Numbered from the stretch's first letter, positions 50,808-59,729 are shown. The stretch is 64,000 bases of DNA from Deltaproteobacteria bacterium (GCA_025363655.1 JANYDK010000025.1:19439-83438), one strand, 5' to 3'. A program made the numbers and translations. The notes: generated from the sequence alone by a model not told the origin.

Positions 50808-53030
50808 TCACCCGATCAAATTGGGAGATCCCGTGAGTTGAATTTCGCCGGAGGCGTCGAGCGAGACGTTGCCGACGAAGGCCACCGAGCCCGGCGTGAC
50901 GTTGAGGATGCCGCCCGCGCCGAGGAAGTTCGCCATCCCGCCGACGAGGATTTTCACGCTGCTTCCTTTGATGAGGACGTCACCACCGCCGGTGTAGATC
51001 GCCGCGCCGCCCACCGTCACTGCCGACGCGCCTTTGACCTTGGTCCCATGGTCCGCCGCCGCGAGATGCAGCGAGACGGCGCCCACCGTGAGGGCCACGG
51101 CGCCGTACACCGTCTCCGATGCCTTTCCCGCCGCGAGGATGATCTTCGCCGCACCGATGCTCTCGGTCTTGGCACCGACGCTGGTGAATGAGACGCCGCC
51201 GGCTGCCAGCCCGAGCCAAGCCGCCCCGACGGTCAACGTCTGTGAGCCCACCGTGGAGCGCGAGATGTCGTCGCCGGCGACTTGCGTGAAACCTGCGCCG
51301 ATCGTCTCGGTGTCGCTGCCCTTGATGGTGAGGGTCTCGTCGCCAGTGATCGTCACCGTCTCGGAAGCACCCACGGTCTTGGTACGATTGCCGTCGACCG
51401 TGACCGTCGAAGCGGCTCCGATTTTCGTGGTCTGCGCTGCACCGATGGTGAGCTTCTGGCTCGCGCCCACGTGCCCCGTCGAGTCGACGCCGACGGCGAG
51501 CTTGGCGTTGACGTCGACCTTCTCGTTCTTGTCGTTGAGGATCGACTCCGACATGTCCTTCGACGCATTGACGAAGTACTCCATGCCACCGGAGCCATCG
51601 CTCATGCGAATCTCGTTGGTCTTACCGCCACCAGGACTCGACGCCGTCTGCAGCGAGAGCTTCGAGCCCGCGCCTGGGTAACCGTAGGGCGATGGCTTCG
51701 AAGCGTTGTACGTACGCGACACCGCCACGGGCCGATCGGGAAGGCCGTGGATGTGTTGCACCGTCATCTCCCAACCGACGCGCGCGAGGGTGAGCGAGCC
51801 GCCGATCGGCAAGTGCACCAGTCGAATCCATGGCGACGACGTGTCGTCGTCCTTTCCCACGCGATCCCAGAAAAACTTGCCCTTGAGCCGACCGAGCTTC
51901 TCGGTGTGAATCTCTTCGCCCGACGCGCCCGTGACGACGATCGATTGCGAGCCATGGACCAGCGGCCTCGGCGTCGAGCGTGCTGGACGGTACGGCTGCG
52001 TTTTCGGATGGCATTCGAAGTCGTTGCGATAGGTATCCGGCGTGTCTCCGGGCGTGGGCTCACTGGCCCGCACGCGGAACGAGTGACGCACGCGTCGAAG
52101 GACGTACTTCTGGTCGAGGCTGGCCTGCGTCGCGTCGGTCAGGTGGAACACGGCGCCAGGCTGGAAGTCGGCACGCACCGAACGACCGAATCCCACGACC
52201 TTCCCAGCGGCGAGCTCTTCCGCCCGCAACTTGACGAGCGCCTTTCCCTCGTCCTTGGTGGTGTGTCCGGCCCAAGGCTCGTAGCTCGATCCATTCGGCG
52301 GATCGGCGGCTTTGTCCGAGACCTCGAGCTTGATGGTCGGCGTCTCGTAGTTCGAATCGGTGAGCACCGCGAGATCGGTGGTGAGGCGATGCTCGAGCTC
52401 GAAGGTGTCGATGCCGTTGCTCGCAGCGCCATCGGTGAGCGGCACGTCGGGGTCGGCGAGGTCGGTGAAGGCGTCGGGAGAATCGACGAAGCGCAGGTGG
52501 GTCGCCGAGTCGTCGTCGACCGCCAGATAGAAGATGCCCTCGTCCTCGAGAAGCCGAGAAATGAAGGCGAAATCGCTCTCGCGATATTGCACGCAGTAGT
52601 TGCGCTTGCGGAGGGTGCGCGTGAGGTGCCACTGGATGTGATCGCTGGCGATGCTGGCACCGTCGAACACGGCCGCGATGATCTCTTGCGCGGTCTTCTC
52701 TTGGAACATGCGAACGTCGAAGCGATGCCCTAGACGAACGACCTCGTGCTGTAGATCGATGAGGGTCAGGTGACGCCCCGAGCGCTCGCCCATCCAGCGG
52801 ATGTCGGTCACGACGAGATGAAACCAACGCGTGGTCGCCTCTTGATCGTCGAGAAGCTCGAGGAGCACCTCGCCGCCGAGCGCCTTCTCGCCGTCGAAGG
52901 GCGCGTCGCTCTGCACCAGAACCTGCGCACGCGTGGGCATCGAGATCGCTTCCTCGACCCATCCTTCGCGGAGATCGGCCCCACCGAGGACGCTCGACGT
53001 CAGGCGTGCGATCAAAGGCATGGAGGGCAT
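50808..53030 (-). CDS. vgrG: T6SS spike protein VgrG (first in operon)
   Basis: 740 residues. gp27-like region with Y-C-V-Q-Y-R-E-S-D-F-A-F-I-S-R-L-L-E-D-E-G; OB fold with EIHTEKLGRLKGKFFWDR and LARVGWEMTVQHIHGLPDRP; repeat needle to the end, finishing V-S-L-D-A-S-G-E-I-Q-L-T-G-S-P-N-L-I-G. The start could also be the internal ATG at 53021. It heads the three-vgrG operon and is divergent from the DUF6484 gene, with 79 bp between that include the short palindrome GACTT-GCTAG-AAGTC at 53070-53084. Confidence 0.94.
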   Translation of the reverse strand: MPSMPLIARLTSSVLGGADLREGWVEEAISMPTRAQVLVQSDAPFDGEKALGGEVLLELLDDQEATTRWFHLVVTDIRWMGERSGRHLTLIDLQHEVVRLGHRFDVRMFQEKTAQEIIAAVFDGASIASDHIQWHLTRTLRKRNYCVQYRESDFAFISRLLEDEGIFYLAVDDDSATHLRFVDSPDAFTDLADPDVPLTDGAASNGIDTFELEHRLTTDLAVLTDSNYETPTIKLEVSDKAADPPNGSSYEPWAGHTTKDEGKALVKLRAEELAAGKVVGFGRSVRADFQPGAVFHLTDATQASLDQKYVLRRVRHSFRVRASEPTPGDTPDTYRNDFECHPKTQPYRPARSTPRPLVHGSQSIVVTGASGEEIHTEKLGRLKGKFFWDRVGKDDDTSSPWIRLVHLPIGGSLTLARVGWEMTVQHIHGLPDRPVAVSRTYNASKPSPYGYPGAGSKLSLQTASSPGGGKTNEIRMSDGSGGMEYFVNASKDMSESILNDKNEKVDVNAKLAVGVDSTGHVGASQKLTIGAAQTTKIGAASTVTVDGNRTKTVGASETVTITGDETLTIKGSDTETIGAGFTQVAGDDISRSTVGSQTLTVGAAWLGLAAGGVSFTSVGAKTESIGAAKIILAAGKASETVYGAVALTVGAVSLHLAAADHGTKVKGASAVTVGGAAIYTGGGDVLIKGSSVKILVGGMANFLGAGGILNVTPGSVAFVGNVSLDASGEIQLTGSPNLIG

Positions 53031-53109
53031 GGCGTCTCGCAGCTAGGGTAACGGGGAACGCGTAGGGCCGACTTGCTAGAAGTCTGTCGGTGTCGCTGGA
53101 GGTCAATCG

Positions 53110-53631
53110 ATGGGTCGCACCAAACAGGGAACGGTTACCAGGCTTCCGCTTCCGTCTTCCGAAGCCGGTTCCGACGGAAGCTCGCCCTCCAGCCTGCGCC
53201 AGCGCAAGGATCCACGCGCGGCGGCGCTCATCCTCGCGCGTGTACTTCGCTGCGACGACGGAGAACGCACGGCAGAGCTCGATTTGGGTGGAATCGTCGT
53301 CCCCGCACGCCTCGACCCGGTCCTCGACGCAGTCGTCGTCCGCACGGCCATCGAACGCGGGGAGCGACTCCTGGTCGAAGAAGACGCCGACGGCTGGGTG
53401 GTGCTGGGGGCTCTGCGGACCAGTGCCACCCCGGGCGTCGATGCGGGCGACGAATACCGCATCGAGGCCAAACGCCTCCGCCTCGAAGGCACCCACGATT
53501 TGAAGTTGGTGAGCGGCGCGTCGAGCCTCGTGATGCGGGCCGCCGGCCATCTCGAGCTATTCGCCCAGAACATCACCAGCCGCGCCTCCAGCATCCACAA
53601 GATCGTCGGCCGGATGCTTCATCTGAACTGA
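53110..53631 (+). CDS. DUF6484 T6SS-associated protein
   Basis: 173 residues, GGAGG eight bases before the ATG. Central V-L-R-C-D-D-G-E-R-T-A-E-L-D and V-V-L-G-A-L-R-T, then E-Y-R-I-E-A-K-R-L-R-L-E-G-T-H-D-L-K-L and a short strand-rich tail reading like one or two needle rungs of a VgrG. DUF6484 proteins are regularly encoded beside vgrG genes and probably help assemble the tip. It ends exactly where the convergent DUF3396 gene ends. Confidence 0.8.
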   Translation: MGRTKQGTVTRLPLPSSEAGSDGSSPSSLRQRKDPRAAALILARVLRCDDGERTAELDLGGIVVPARLDPVLDAVVVRTAIERGERLLVEEDADGWVVLGALRTSATPGVDAGDEYRIEAKRLRLEGTHDLKLVSGASSLVMRAAGHLELFAQNITSRASSIHKIVGRMLHLN

Positions 53632-54561
53632 CTACACGACGTTGCGCTCGAAGCGACGAAGCCAGGCCGAGCTCGAATCCGTGCGCCACGGGGCCGGAAA
53701 TGTAGCGTCCTCGCGAGCTCTCACCCCTCGGAGCGCACGGTCGACGACCGCGTACGGCTCGGGGACCACGAGTCGGTTGAAGTCGCCGGCGACCGGCGCA
53801 TCCCCAGCCTGGAAAAGCACACCCCCAGGGATCGGTTCGGACTTCACCCCAGGGAGCTGCGTGAGCGTGGGATCGTCGACGTCGAGCTCCTTCCCGAGAC
53901 CGCGCCCGACGGCCGTGAGCCAACTGACCGTGCGTACCTTTCGCTCCCAGCATGGGTCGAGATCGCAGGTGACGTCGTAGCCGGGATGTCGCTCGGCGTG
54001 GGAGAAGAGCTTCTTCATCGCCGCACCGGCGCGCACCGAAGGCACGGAAAAACCAAGGCCGGCGCATCCCCAACGAACGCGCAGCGTCGCACAGAGCTCG
54101 AGCATCTTCGCGTGCAACTCGTCGGTGCTCGCTGCGCTCGGGACGGTGACGTGGAGAAAAATCGACGGGGTCCCACGCAGTCCGTCGGTGCGCACTCGGA
54201 GGCGGAAGCCGAAAGGCGAGACCACGCTCTTCGCGCCGCCGCGGCATCGCAATTGATGGCCGGTACGCGTCGCCGCGGTTCGCCATGCTGGCGTCAGGTG
54301 CGGGGGCAGCTCGGGGTCGAAGAGAAAGGCAATTCCCGCGACGAAGTCACGAAGGCCGTCGTAGGGGCGAGCTGGAGAGAAACCGTCCTCGGCGAGCCGC
54401 AGATGGGGCCCGATCCAAGATTCGAGGATCGACGCTGCGTGGTCGAGACGATCCTCGTCGTCGACGACGACCGGCTCGAGCTGGAGCCAGATCGAATGCA
54501 CCGCGAAGAGCAGCGGAACGCCGGACGGATCGGCGAGCAGAACGTCCTTCGGCGCGTTCAT
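53632..54561 (-). CDS. DUF3396 type VI immunity-family protein
   Basis: 309 residues from the ATG at 54561. The C-terminal half has V-R-T-V-S-W-L-T-A-V-G, L-F-Q-A-G-D-A-P-V-A-G-D-F-N-R and Y-A-V-V-D-R-A-L-R, blocks of the DUF3396 family, which is annotated as type VI immunity. No signal peptide. The ATG overlaps the stop of the upstream gene (ATGA), which makes that gene a candidate toxin or partner. Last gene of the six-gene minus-strand effector cassette. Confidence 0.82.
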   Translation of the reverse strand: MNAPKDVLLADPSGVPLLFAVHSIWLQLEPVVVDDEDRLDHAASILESWIGPHLRLAEDGFSPARPYDGLRDFVAGIAFLFDPELPPHLTPAWRTAATRTGHQLRCRGGAKSVVSPFGFRLRVRTDGLRGTPSIFLHVTVPSAASTDELHAKMLELCATLRVRWGCAGLGFSVPSVRAGAAMKKLFSHAERHPGYDVTCDLDPCWERKVRTVSWLTAVGRGLGKELDVDDPTLTQLPGVKSEPIPGGVLFQAGDAPVAGDFNRLVVPEPYAVVDRALRGVRAREDATFPAPWRTDSSSAWLRRFERNVV

Positions 54562-55322
54562 GTGAATCCGAGGACCTCGATCCACTCGTTGTTGAAATCG
54601 GGATCGTCGTAGGCTTCGTCACCGCCATGCAGCTCGAGGCCGAGCGCAGGCAGCCCCTCGACGTCGAGACGCCGCTGCGGGTCGATGAGACCGCCGCGCA
54701 CTTGGAAGTCGATGAAGCGCTGCGTGAGATCGATCGCCGCTTGGGATCGCGGTTTCGACTCGGGAACCCCGCGCACCGAGATGTCCGGGCGACCAAACTG
54801 ACGCATGCCGCGCGTATGCACCCAATCACCGCTGACGAAGATCGAGACCAGCTCGCCAGCCAGGAGGTCGTGGCGCTTCGCGAAAAGCTCGGTCCACTCG
54901 GCGCGAGACCACCACTTGATGGACAATGGATCGAACACCGCGACGCCGCCCGCGATGGCCGCATTGACCAGCGCGATCGTCGAGCGCAAATCGAGAAGAT
55001 CGGCCCGATCGGCGCAATTGCGTCGGACCTCGACGGCGCGCGTCGCGGCGAGCACGTCGGCATCGATGCCCTGCGGATGATTCCGCAGAACCGCGTCGAA
55101 GACGGGTCCCTTGCGAAACGCAGCAGGCGTTCCCTGCGACGCCTCGAGCATGTGGCCCGCGAGGCCGGCCGGGCGAGGACACGTACGTCGATCGACCTGG
55201 AGCTCGAACGGCGGCGAGAAGTCTCCGTAGACGAGGAACCAATGGAGATTGAGGGCGCCCGCCGACATGAACAGCGGACGTCTCCAGCTCGCGCGCTCCC
55301 GCTTGGTGATCGCAGCCGCCAC
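54558..55322 (-). CDS. Unknown protein, DUF4261-like; T6SS cassette
   Basis: 254 residues, no signal peptide. L-N-L-H-W-F-L-V-Y-G-D and the later V-F-D-P-L-S-I-K-W-W-S followed by W-V-H-T-R-G-M-R-Q-F-G-R-P-D-I-S resemble DUF4261-type proteins found near T6SS genes, but I am not certain. Coupled to the DUF3396 gene. It may be an effector-side adaptor or an immunity protein; it has no obvious catalytic motif. Confidence 0.65.
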   Translation of the reverse strand: MAAAITKRERASWRRPLFMSAGALNLHWFLVYGDFSPPFELQVDRRTCPRPAGLAGHMLEASQGTPAAFRKGPVFDAVLRNHPQGIDADVLAATRAVEVRRNCADRADLLDLRSTIALVNAAIAGGVAVFDPLSIKWWSRAEWTELFAKRHDLLAGELVSIFVSGDWVHTRGMRQFGRPDISVRGVPESKPRSQAAIDLTQRFIDFQVRGGLIDPQRRLDVEGLPALGLELHGGDEAYDDPDFNNEWIEVLGFT

Positions 55323-55329
55323 GGACTTG

Positions 55330-56091
55330 CTACTTCGCGTTGCGCGCGAGCACTTCCGCGCAACGAGCCGGCGTCATCATCGGGCGCAGATCGGGATCCC
55401 AGAGGAGCACCGCGGGCGCGATTTGGCTCGCGTCGATCGCCGTCCATCCCTTCGACTTCGCGACGACGGCAGCCCACGCATCGTCGAGCTTTCCGACGCG
55501 CACGAGCGAGCGCGCCGCAGCCAAGGTCTGGTTGAAGTTGAGCAGCTCTCGGGCCGCCGGAAACGCTGCGACGGCCTCGGCGTCGAGATCGGGATCGTTG
55601 CTCGCCGAGACGAAGATGCCCACCGGCTTGCCGGCGCTTCGACCGACCTTGACGAGGTACTGTGCGCGACGCTCTTCGGTGGTACCGACGAGACCCGAGA
55701 GCACGGGCGCGCCGGCCTTACCTTCGGATTCGAGATACGGACCGAGACTCGCGAAGAGCAGTCCACCGACAGCCTGCTCGGGCAATTTCGAAAGCTGCGC
55801 ACGGGCATCACTCCAGCGGCCGGTGGCTTCGGCGGCGCGCCAAAGGAGCCCCGCTGCATCACGCTTCATGTTGCCTGCGGAGAGCGCGTCGGGCTGCGCG
55901 CAGAGGGGCACGAGCCGGTCGATCACCTTCGACCATTCCCCACGAAATGCGTGAATCTCGGCGAGCGAATAGGCTGCCGATACATCGCCCGCGTCGGCAG
56001 CGGTCTCGAGCGTCTGCACGGCATCGCCGATGGCGCCCGCTCGGGCCTGCTCTTGCGCTGCTGCTCGTGCCTCTTCGGAAATCTCGGCCAT
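55330..56091 (-). CDS. TPR-like helical protein
   Basis: 253 residues, almost entirely helical, Ala-rich, with TPR/Sel1-like pairs such as A-A-D-A-G-D-V-S-A-A-Y-S-L-A-E-I-H-A and A-A-G-L-L-W-R-A-A-E-A-T-G. No signal peptide. The C-terminal half has no name. In this cassette it may chaperone an effector. It lies 7 bp upstream of the unknown gene and 68 bp downstream of the SUKH-like gene. Confidence 0.7.
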   Translation of the reverse strand: MAEISEEARAAAQEQARAGAIGDAVQTLETAADAGDVSAAYSLAEIHAFRGEWSKVIDRLVPLCAQPDALSAGNMKRDAAGLLWRAAEATGRWSDARAQLSKLPEQAVGGLLFASLGPYLESEGKAGAPVLSGLVGTTEERRAQYLVKVGRSAGKPVGIFVSASNDPDLDAEAVAAFPAARELLNFNQTLAAARSLVRVGKLDDAWAAVVAKSKGWTAIDASQIAPAVLLWDPDLRPMMTPARCAEVLARNAK

Positions 56092-56159
56092 GGAACCATC
56101 CTCCTGTCGAACGGGCGCGCATCATGCGCAACGACAGCGCGCAATTCAACGGCCGACGT

Positions 56160-56801
56160 TCACTTGAACTTGAGCTCGATCTTGGTCCCCTTGGGGAGAT
56201 GACCGATCTGACGAGCGATCGAGCCTCGCAACTTCATCGCCTTGATCGCGTCGACCTCGGCGAGATTGGCGACCTCGAACTTGCCACCGAGCGCGAAGAG
56301 CTGTCCGGGAAAGAGCCGTTTGCCCGCTGCGATCGGCCCGCGCATCTCTTGCCACTGACGCGCGATGGCTTGTCCGACGAGCGCAGGGTGCTCGGCGAGC
56401 ATCAGCTTGGCCCAGCCTTCGAGGTCCTTGGCGATCTCGGTGAGCTTGCCCGTCTCGGCGTCCATCGAGAAGACCGAGCCGTCGCGCAGCGCGAAGGGAA
56501 AGCCGTAGAGATCTTCGGCGAAGAACAGGCAGCGATCGCCCATCGTGCCGTAGCCGCGGCGCCAAAGCTCCTCGGAGTTCCACTGCTCGAGATCCATCAC
56601 GCCGGTCTTCTCGGCGGCTGGAAAGACGTGGAGCGCCGACTCGAACGCGTAGAAGCCGTTGCGCTCACGCAGCAGCGCCGCCAACTCCTCGGCCCGATCG
56701 CCCGCGAGGCGCAAGACACGCGGGCTGAGCAGCGGCGGCGCATCGACCAGCGAGTTGCTGGCGAGCGAAAGGAGCTGTGCGATCGAGCCGGTGAGCGCCA
56801 T
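56160..56801 (-). CDS. SUKH/SMI1-KNR4-like immunity protein
   Basis: 213 residues. The segment N-G-F-Y-A-F-E-S-A-L-H-V-F-P, then L-E-Q-W-N-S-E-E-L-W, L-F-F-A-E-D-L-Y-G-F-P-F-A and V-F-S-M-D-A-E-T-G, has the order of the SUKH (SMI1/KNR4) superfamily, whose members neutralise nuclease toxins. It lies nine bases downstream of a NucA/NucB-type DNase gene and should protect the producer. The C-terminal 50 residues are an extra module. Confidence 0.8.
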   Translation of the reverse strand: MALTGSIAQLLSLASNSLVDAPPLLSPRVLRLAGDRAEELAALLRERNGFYAFESALHVFPAAEKTGVMDLEQWNSEELWRRGYGTMGDRCLFFAEDLYGFPFALRDGSVFSMDAETGKLTEIAKDLEGWAKLMLAEHPALVGQAIARQWQEMRGPIAAGKRLFPGQLFALGGKFEVANLAEVDAIKAMKLRGSIARQIGHLPKGTKIELKFK

Positions 56802-56810
56802 CTGCGAAAG

Positions 56811-57173
56811 TTAGAAGAATCCCACGTGGATGGGAATGTTTGGATCGAGGCCACGAAGCTGATTGCCGACCTGCGACCCGATGGAACGGTTGTCGCTGGG
56901 GTTGATGGGCCAGACGTGCGCGTTGGCTCCGCCCTCCTTCATCATCGCCATCGGCCACTCGTCGCGATCGAGACCCTTGGAGGTGGGAATGCCCCTCAGC
57001 GATTCGCGGCGGTTCGCGTCGGAGTTACCACCCGTGTGGTAGACCTGATTCGGGTTCTGGTTGTGGACTTCCTTGATGTGCTGAACGCACTCGTTGTTCG
57101 GATCGTCCTCGAATTCGAGGAGGAAGTACGTCCCTGCAGCCGTCGTGACCAGCGTCCCCCTTACCTCGGCCAC
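56811..57173 (-). CDS. NucA/NucB-type DNase, candidate T6SS effector
   Basis: 120 residues. [21 protein letters not shown] and [14 protein letters not shown] align closely, from memory, with Bacillus NucA/NucB nucleases, including the D-R-D-E-W-P catalytic block. It lacks the secretion signal that Bacillus NucA/NucB have and sits between a DUF4150 PAAR-like gene (7 bp) and a SUKH immunity gene (9 bp), so export by T6SS is the natural route. It would degrade target-cell DNA. Toxicity is inferred. Confidence 0.85.
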   Translation of the reverse strand: MAEVRGTLVTTAAGTYFLLEFEDDPNNECVQHIKEVHNQNPNQVYHTGGNSDANRRESLRGIPTSKGLDRDEWPMAMMKEGGANAHVWPINPSDNRSIGSQVGNQLRGLDPNIPIHVGFF

Positions 57174-57180
57174 GTCTCAC

Positions 57181-57555
57181 CTACTCGTTCGACTTCGAGT
57201 CATCCATGAGCCGAGAGAGCTCGCCGCCCTCGGCCTTGGTGTCGCTCGATCCCGACTCCAAGTTGCACATGCCCATGTATTTGTTGCTCATGATGTTCAT
57301 CATGACGCCCGGGTGAGGGGGCAACGACGAGGCCGACTTGCCTTTCTTGGTCCAGAGAAAGCCGACCGTCGACATCGTCTTGGTGGTCCAGCCACTGCCC
57401 ATCAGCACCGACGGGCACATGTTGGGATAGGGCATCGGGACGGGCGCGGGAGCCGGTGGCGCGGGCGTCTTGCAGATGTCGAGCGGGCCCATGGACATGG
57501 CGACCGTGCCGCTGAGCACGCATGTCACCATTTTGCCTTGATTGAGAATCGGCAT
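57181..57555 (-). CDS. DUF4150 PAAR-like protein
   Basis: 124 residues from the ATG at 57555 (an upstream ATG at 57591 is possible). G-P-L-D-I-C-K-T-P-A-P-P, P-V-P-M-P-Y-P-N-M, and a later L-P-P-H-P-G-V-M-M-N fit DUF4150, the PAAR-like tip family. The tail is hydrophilic. Such proteins cap VgrG spikes and recruit effectors; here the DNase follows after seven bases. First gene of the minus-strand cassette, divergent from the DUF2169 gene. Confidence 0.85.
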   Translation of the reverse strand: MPILNQGKMVTCVLSGTVAMSMGPLDICKTPAPPAPAPVPMPYPNMCPSVLMGSGWTTKTMSTVGFLWTKKGKSASSLPPHPGVMMNIMSNKYMGMCNLESGSSDTKAEGGELSRLMDDSKSNE

Positions 57556-57669
57556 GTCGGCGTCCACCGCTGGGTCGTCGTCGGGACGCACGACGTTACG
57601 ACGAGGGCTCGCGCATTACCATCCGCTGCCTATTGTCGTTGGGCGTCCCGATGAGTTACCTCATGAACC

Positions 57670-58671
57670 GTGCTGGCCGAAGTCGAGAACCGCACCCGAG
57701 GCAAACACGTCGCCCTACCGACGTCGGACAAGCACGGTCGCGATTTTTACGCGATTGTCCTCAAATATACGGCCAAAATCGTTTCGGTGCGCGGCGTCGA
57801 GATGCTCGACGACGGCCCCCTTCCCTACCTCGTCGACGAGTGTCATGGCGAGGATGGGAAGGGCAGCATCCGCAAACCATCCGACCTCTGTGAGTTCAAG
57901 CCCGGCACCGATGTCATCTTGTTGGGACACGCGCACCCTCCTTCATTGCGACAGGTCAATTCGGTCGACGTATCCCTGAGGGTGGGTCCAATTCAAAAAA
58001 CCGTTCGGGCCTTCGGATTGCGGGCATGGCGGTTGGCAACCTTCGGTGGGCTCTCGGCGGGTACGGCGCGGCCGATCGTCGAACCCGTTCCGCTCGTCTA
58101 CGAGCTTGCGTGGGGCGGCATGGATTTGTCCGATCCGAGCAAGCCCATCGGCGAACCTCGCAACTACGTCGGGCGTGGAGTGGTGCGTGATCCGAAGGCG
58201 CACGTCGACATGCCGGCGACGCAGCTCGAAGACCCTTCGGGCGCGCGGATTCCCGCCTGTTTCGGCGCAATCCATCGTCACTGGCAGCCACGCATGCAGT
58301 ACGCGGGCACCTACGACGCAGCGTGGATGGAGGCGAAGATGCCGCTCTTGCCCGACGACTTCGACGTCCGCTACCACGTGACGGTTCCCACCGATCAGTG
58401 GTCGCCGACGCCGCTCTTCATCGACGAACCGATCGAGATCGTCGGCGCCACCGAAGAGGGTGTCTTGCGCGCGCAGATGCCACGCCTCTCGCCACGCTTC
58501 TTCGCGACCATCGAGGGCGCACGCACCGAGTACCCGACCCACCTCGACACACTCCTCATCGACGCCGACTCGCGGACGATCGAGGCCACCTTCCGCGCGG
58601 CCATCCCCCTGCCGCGCAAGTTGCAATTGATCGAGGAGATGGAGATCCGCGACGAGGAGCTCCCCGCGTGA
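57670..58671 (+). CDS. DUF2169 T6SS accessory protein
   Basis: 333 residues from the GTG at 57670. V-L-L-G-H-A-H-P-P, Y-E-L-A-W-G-G-M-D, E-P-R-N-Y-V-G-R-G and P-A-C-F-G-A-I-H-R-H-W-Q-P-R are the family marks. DUF2169 proteins are encoded with DUF4150 PAAR-like effectors and act as adaptors that load cargo on the spike. The stop overlaps the next start (GTGA). First gene of a plus-strand operon of at least four or five genes. Confidence 0.88.
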   Translation: MLAEVENRTRGKHVALPTSDKHGRDFYAIVLKYTAKIVSVRGVEMLDDGPLPYLVDECHGEDGKGSIRKPSDLCEFKPGTDVILLGHAHPPSLRQVNSVDVSLRVGPIQKTVRAFGLRAWRLATFGGLSAGTARPIVEPVPLVYELAWGGMDLSDPSKPIGEPRNYVGRGVVRDPKAHVDMPATQLEDPSGARIPACFGAIHRHWQPRMQYAGTYDAAWMEAKMPLLPDDFDVRYHVTVPTDQWSPTPLFIDEPIEIVGATEEGVLRAQMPRLSPRFFATIEGARTEYPTHLDTLLIDADSRTIEATFRAAIPLPRKLQLIEEMEIRDEELPA

Positions 58672-59729
58672 GCGTCGAGGCCTTCGTCACCGGCGTCGGC
58701 GCACGCGCCTGTTCGGGCCTCACGGCATTGCAGGTCACGATGATGACCCGTGCGCGCAAGAGCTTTCCGCGGGCCTCGCACTTGCGCGATCGGGAAGGCG
58801 ACTCCATCGGCATGTGCCGCCTGCCTTCGATCGGCGATCAAGTGCACGGCTTTCGGCGCTTCGTCTCGCTGGGCGCGCCGGCCCTCGCGCAGGCCGCGCA
58901 ACCGTGGATGTCCGCACGCATCGCGCGCCGCGAGCCCATCGACGCGCTGCCCCTCGTCCTCGCCCTGCCGAAGACCACGAGGCCCGGCTACGACCCCGAT
59001 CTCACCACGCGGCTGCTCGATCAATTGATCGAACGTTCGGGAATCGAGCTCGATCGACAGCGTTCGCTGCTCGTTCACCGATGTCGGGCCGGTGGCGTGG
59101 CGGCCTTCGCCACTGCGTGCGAGCTGATCGAGCGCGGCGCCGACGCGGTGCTCGTCGGTGGCATCGACTCCCACTACGATCCCGAGGTCCTCGAGTGGCT
59201 CGATCGCGAGCTGCGACTGCACGGCTCCTCGACCGAGAACGGCTTCATCCCCGGCGAGGGCGCCGCCTTTCTCATGCTCACTTCCCGGCGAGGCGCCGCG
59301 TCCGTGCCCCGTTTCGCACGCATCGCGGGCATCGGTCTCGCGCGCGAGCCTCATCCCTATGGCGACGCCGAGCCCAACCGAGCCGAGGGAATGAGCGCGG
59401 CCATCCGCGCAGCGACGACGAGTGCCTTCGGCGACGTCGAGCGTCCCATCGAATGGGCGCTCACCGACGTGACCAACGAACGGCATCGTGTCCAAGAGTG
59501 GTCGATGGCGGCGTCCCGCAGATATCGCTCGTTCATCCCCGACCTGCCGCACGAGCAGCCGCTCCTCGAGCTCGGCGATCTCGGCGCCGCGAGCGCGGCG
59601 ATGTTGGCGACCATCGCCTGCGTGAGGTGGCAGACCCAGTGTGGTCGCGGTGACGTGGCGATCGTCGCCGCGCATTCGGACGACGAAGAGCGTGGCGCGT
59701 TGGTGCTCACCCAGGAGCGCGCATCATGA
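58668..59729 (+). CDS. Ketosynthase-fold protein, T6SS-associated
   Basis: 353 residues from the GTG at 58668. Thiolase/beta-ketoacyl-synthase fold: V-H-R-C-R-A-G-G-V-A-A-F at the active cysteine position, A-V-L-V-G-G-I-D-S, F-I-P-G-E-G-A-A-F-L and a late L-G-D-L-G-A-A-S-A-A-M. In true ketosynthases two histidines lie at the H-G-T and G-H blocks; here the second block reads G-D-L-G, so one histidine is missing. It is thus unlikely to make fatty acids and probably serves as a scaffold. Coupled to both neighbours by 4-bp overlaps. Confidence 0.82.
   Translation: MSVEAFVTGVGARACSGLTALQVTMMTRARKSFPRASHLRDREGDSIGMCRLPSIGDQVHGFRRFVSLGAPALAQAAQPWMSARIARREPIDALPLVLALPKTTRPGYDPDLTTRLLDQLIERSGIELDRQRSLLVHRCRAGGVAAFATACELIERGADAVLVGGIDSHYDPEVLEWLDRELRLHGSSTENGFIPGEGAAFLMLTSRRGAASVPRFARIAGIGLAREPHPYGDAEPNRAEGMSAAIRAATTSAFGDVERPIEWALTDVTNERHRVQEWSMAASRRYRSFIPDLPHEQPLLELGDLGAASAAMLATIACVRWQTQCGRGDVAIVAAHSDDEERGALVLTQERAS

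Noticed and set aside
48561..51191. 876-codon plus-strand ORF through the vgrG operon
   Set aside because: Antisense to two VgrG proteins with full family features; no start signal or domain of its own.
53070..53084. Small palindrome GACTT-GCTAG-AAGTC before the DUF6484 gene
   Set aside because: Five-base arms are expected by chance in this much sequence; mentioned only as a possible operator.
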